From Candidatus Methanophagales archaeon (GTDB lineage Archaea > Halobacteriota > Syntropharchaeia > Alkanophagales > Methanospirareceae), in assembly GCA_030617585.1 (NCBI GenBank), contig JAUWVD010000054.1:1-7337 (forward strand): a DNA stretch of 7,337 bases, read 5' to 3'. Of the stretch, positions 5,533 through 7,337 are shown in pieces (position 1 is the first letter of the stretch; the number at the start of each line of letters is the position of its first letter). A program made the position numbers and the translations under genes. A model generated the notes under the pieces. It made no database searches. It was not told where the DNA came from and saw only the letters and a program-made list of their open reading frames with translations.

Positions 5533-6696
5533 CTAAGAAGTGAATATGTGGACAATTGCGGTTCCTCCCGTCCCGCCAATGTTATGTGTCAGTCCAACTT
5601 CAGCGTTGGGTACCTGCCTTTTACCTGCTTCTCCCCGGAGTTGCTGTGTTATTTCTACCGCCTGCCTTATGCCCGTTGCACCAAGAGGATGCCCGCATGC
5701 TTTTAACCCACCAGAAGGGTTTATAGGTATACGACCGCCGATTTCTGTCTGTCCTTCTCCTGTAGCAATTCCGCCTTCGCCTTTTTTAAAAAAACCTAAA
5801 TCTTCGATAGCTATTATCTCCGCTATGGTATATGAATCGTGCACCTCAGCAACATCTATCTGCGAGGGTTCTAAAGACGCGGTCCGGAAAGCTTTCTTCG
5901 ATGCGAATATCGTTGCATCCATCGCGGTTATGTCGCGTCTATCATGAAGCGAGATGGTATCACTCGCTTGTGCAGATGCTTTCACATATACCGGTGAATC
6001 CGTATACTCCTTCGCCTTCTCCGCGGCACATAAAACGACTGCAGCCGCACCATCCGCGATGCTTGAACAATCCAGCATGTGGAGGGGATCAGCAACAAGG
6101 GGTGAATTAAGCACGGCCTCCGCTGAGATTTCCCGTCTAAATTGTGCATAGGGGTTGTGAACGGCGTTGGCATGATTTTTCGCGGCTACCTTTGCCATTT
6201 GCTCGCTCGTGGTATGATATCGTTCCATATGTGCACGCGCCATTTGTGCGAACAAGGAAGGAAGAGTGGCACCGCAAATCGCTTCCCATTCTCTATCCAC
6301 AGAAGAAGCAAGCAAATCATCTGCTATGTCTGAGTCAACATCAGTCATTTTCTCCACTCCCGCTGCTATTACGAAGTCATACCAACCGGAAGCCACGGAA
6401 AGAACAGCTAAGTGTAATGCAAGAGCACCAGAAGCGCAAGCAGCTTCTACTCGCGTTGCGGGAATGTGCAACCCGGTTAAACCTGCGTAATCGGCTATCA
6501 ACGCGCCAATATGCTCCTGCTCTATAAATCTACCTGCCGACATGTTTCCACCATATATTGCATCTATCTCATCGCCGCTTATCCCTGCATCTCCTATCGC
6601 CCTTAAACCTGCTTCTACAGAGATATCGCGAAAGGATTTCTCCCATAGTTCCCCAAATTTAGTACTGCCTGCACCTATTATCGCAACTTGTCTCAT
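5533..6696 (-). CDS. Archaeal acetyl-CoA C-acetyltransferase (SCPx-type thiolase)
   Basis: This thiolase joins two acetyl-CoA to acetoacetyl-CoA, the first step of the mevalonate route to archaeal isoprenoid lipids. The 387-residue product is complete. It has the N-terminal MRQVAIIGAGSTKFGE start, the nucleophile Cys87 in VEAACASGALAL, H286 in AEVHDSYT, C334-G-H336-PLGATG, and the end THNIGGTGGTAIV. The second thiolase Cys (C-x-G) is replaced by H371-N, as in SCPx-type and archaeal thiolases; the Cys found in the HDCF motif of SCP2 thiolases is Ser288 here, so C334 may be the one acting near the active site (inference). The gene begins 14 bases after the HMG-CoA synthase stop with AGAGGAT as binding site, so the two are an operon. 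In characterised archaea the two enzymes form a complex bridged by a DUF35 protein that channels acetoacetyl-CoA; no DUF35 gene follows here. A role in other acyl-CoA metabolism cannot be excluded. Confidence 0.93.
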   Translation of the reverse strand: MRQVAIIGAGSTKFGELWEKSFRDISVEAGLRAIGDAGISGDEIDAIYGGNMSAGRFIEQEHIGALIADYAGLTGLHIPATRVEAACASGALALHLAVLSVASGWYDFVIAAGVEKMTDVDSDIADDLLASSVDREWEAICGATLPSLFAQMARAHMERYHTTSEQMAKVAAKNHANAVHNPYAQFRREISAEAVLNSPLVADPLHMLDCSSIADGAAAVVLCAAEKAKEYTDSPVYVKASAQASDTISLHDRRDITAMDATIFASKKAFRTASLEPSQIDVAEVHDSYTIAEIIAIEDLGFFKKGEGGIATGEGQTEIGGRIPINPSGGLKACGHPLGATGIRQAVEITQQLRGEAGKRQVPNAEVGLTHNIGGTGGTAIVHIFTS

Positions 6697-6710
6697 TTTA
6701 TCAGTATCCT

Positions 6711-7337
6711 CTACATCCTTATTTTACCTTGATGTTTTGCATAAGCGGCGTAATCCAAATATTTCTTTGAGCTAAGGAAATCTTCAACCCTTGGTGCTTT
6801 CTCTCTTACACTCTCTATAAGGTCTGTAACACGAAGTGCAAATGCGTCAGAACCCGCACCTGAGCCAAAAGAGGTCATCAAAATTCGTTGTGACTCCGAT
6901 GCCTTATCAAGAACGGATGCGAGACCTATAAGGGACGCGCCTGAATAGGTATTACCAAAATGCGAGACCATCATGCCGGGTTTGAGTTGTGCTGATGTAA
7001 ATCCAAGGGTCTTTGCAGCCTTAAGCGGGAATTTGCCGTTGGGCTGATGGAAAATGACAAAGTCGAAATCCGTCGGCCGAAGCCCCGTTTTTTCCATTAA
7101 CGCTTCCGAAGCGGAGATAGTATGCCGGAAATAAGCGGGTTCGCCTGTGAAGCGTCCACTGTGTGACGGGTATTTCTGCAGATCTCGTCGCCAGAAGTCG
7201 GGTGTATCCGAAGTGAAGGAAGCGTATTCCTCTATCTCTGCGACTATCTGATTTTGCCCGATGATGAAAGCGGCACCTCCTGCGCCTGCAGAGTATTCTA
7301 ATGCATCTCCCGGACTTGATTGTGAAACGTCTGCCCC
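6711..7337 (-). CDS. mvaS: Hydroxymethylglutaryl-CoA synthase (5' end beyond window)
   Basis: The enzyme condenses acetoacetyl-CoA with acetyl-CoA to HMG-CoA, the second step of the mevalonate pathway. The frame is open to the right edge and gives 208 C-terminal residues of an expected 345-350; the ATG at 7097 is internal. Family marks, numbered within the fragment, are GADVSQSSPGDALEYSAGAG at the edge, DTPDFWRR, GRFTGEPAYFRH, the active-site His in VIFHQPNGKFP (H97), HFGNTYSGAS, and SFGSGAGSDAFALRV. The catalytic Cys and general-base Glu lie in the missing N-terminal part. The length and motifs match the archaeal type, which is closer to FabH-like synthases than to the eukaryotic enzyme. The thiolase follows at once, as in many archaea. 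Confidence 0.95.
   Translation of the reverse strand, partial: GADVSQSSPGDALEYSAGAGGAAFIIGQNQIVAEIEEYASFTSDTPDFWRRDLQKYPSHSGRFTGEPAYFRHTISASEALMEKTGLRPTDFDFVIFHQPNGKFPLKAAKTLGFTSAQLKPGMMVSHFGNTYSGASLIGLASVLDKASESQRILMTSFGSGAGSDAFALRVTDLIESVREKAPRVEDFLSSKKYLDYAAYAKHQGKIRM

Noticed and set aside
5540..6527. Plus-strand reading frames opposite the thiolase
   Set aside because: They are shadows; the minus-strand frame encodes a complete thiolase with all expected motifs.
7095..7097. ATG at 7097 as the start of HMG-CoA synthase
   Set aside because: The frame continues to 7337 with clear family motifs (GRFTGEPAYFRH, DTPDFWRR), so this Met is internal.

Overview
The window is archaeal. It carries archaea-type ribosomal proteins L7Ae, S28e and L24e, an Orc1/Cdc6 replication initiator, and the archaeal form of the first two mevalonate-pathway enzymes: an HMG-CoA synthase next to an SCPx-like thiolase. 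The bacterial-type MutS and the L7Ae sequence style (LGAACG loop) suggest a euryarchaeon of the methanogen/ANME/Methanosarcina-related group (Halobacteriota). That placement is inference from remembered family sequences, not a search.

Layout, left to right. Bases 1-1755 (+): the C-terminal two thirds of a MutS mismatch-repair ATPase, cut by the left edge. Bases 1756-1990: a 235-base non-coding gap ending in a very strong Shine-Dalgarno site. Bases 1991-3127 (+): a secreted protein made of a signal peptide and three almost identical 119-residue PPC-like beta domains. Bases 3128-3393: a convergent, non-coding gap with palindromes and candidate terminators for both sides. Bases 3394-5433 (-): a tight cluster transcribed right to left, cdc6 - rpl7ae - rps28e - rpl24e, with gaps of 12, 24 and 6 bases. 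L24e (58 codons) has both zinc-binding Cys pairs. Bases 5434-5532: a short gap with the likely cdc6 promoter. Bases 5533-7337 (-): HMG-CoA synthase (5' end beyond the right edge), then thiolase 14 bases downstream.

How the genes relate. HMG-CoA synthase and thiolase form a known archaeal enzyme pair that makes HMG-CoA for isoprenoid lipids; the DUF35 partner usually found with them does not follow the thiolase here. L7Ae-S28e-L24e is a conserved archaeal ribosomal cluster, but the ndk and infB genes that often follow are missing and an oligo-T terminator candidate lies just after L24e. The link to cdc6 joins replication initiation and ribosome production in one probable transcript. MutS and the PPC protein look like separate units. 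I found no CRISPR array, insertion sequence, tRNA or rRNA. I found no convincing new system; the most unusual object is the homogenised triple-repeat surface protein.
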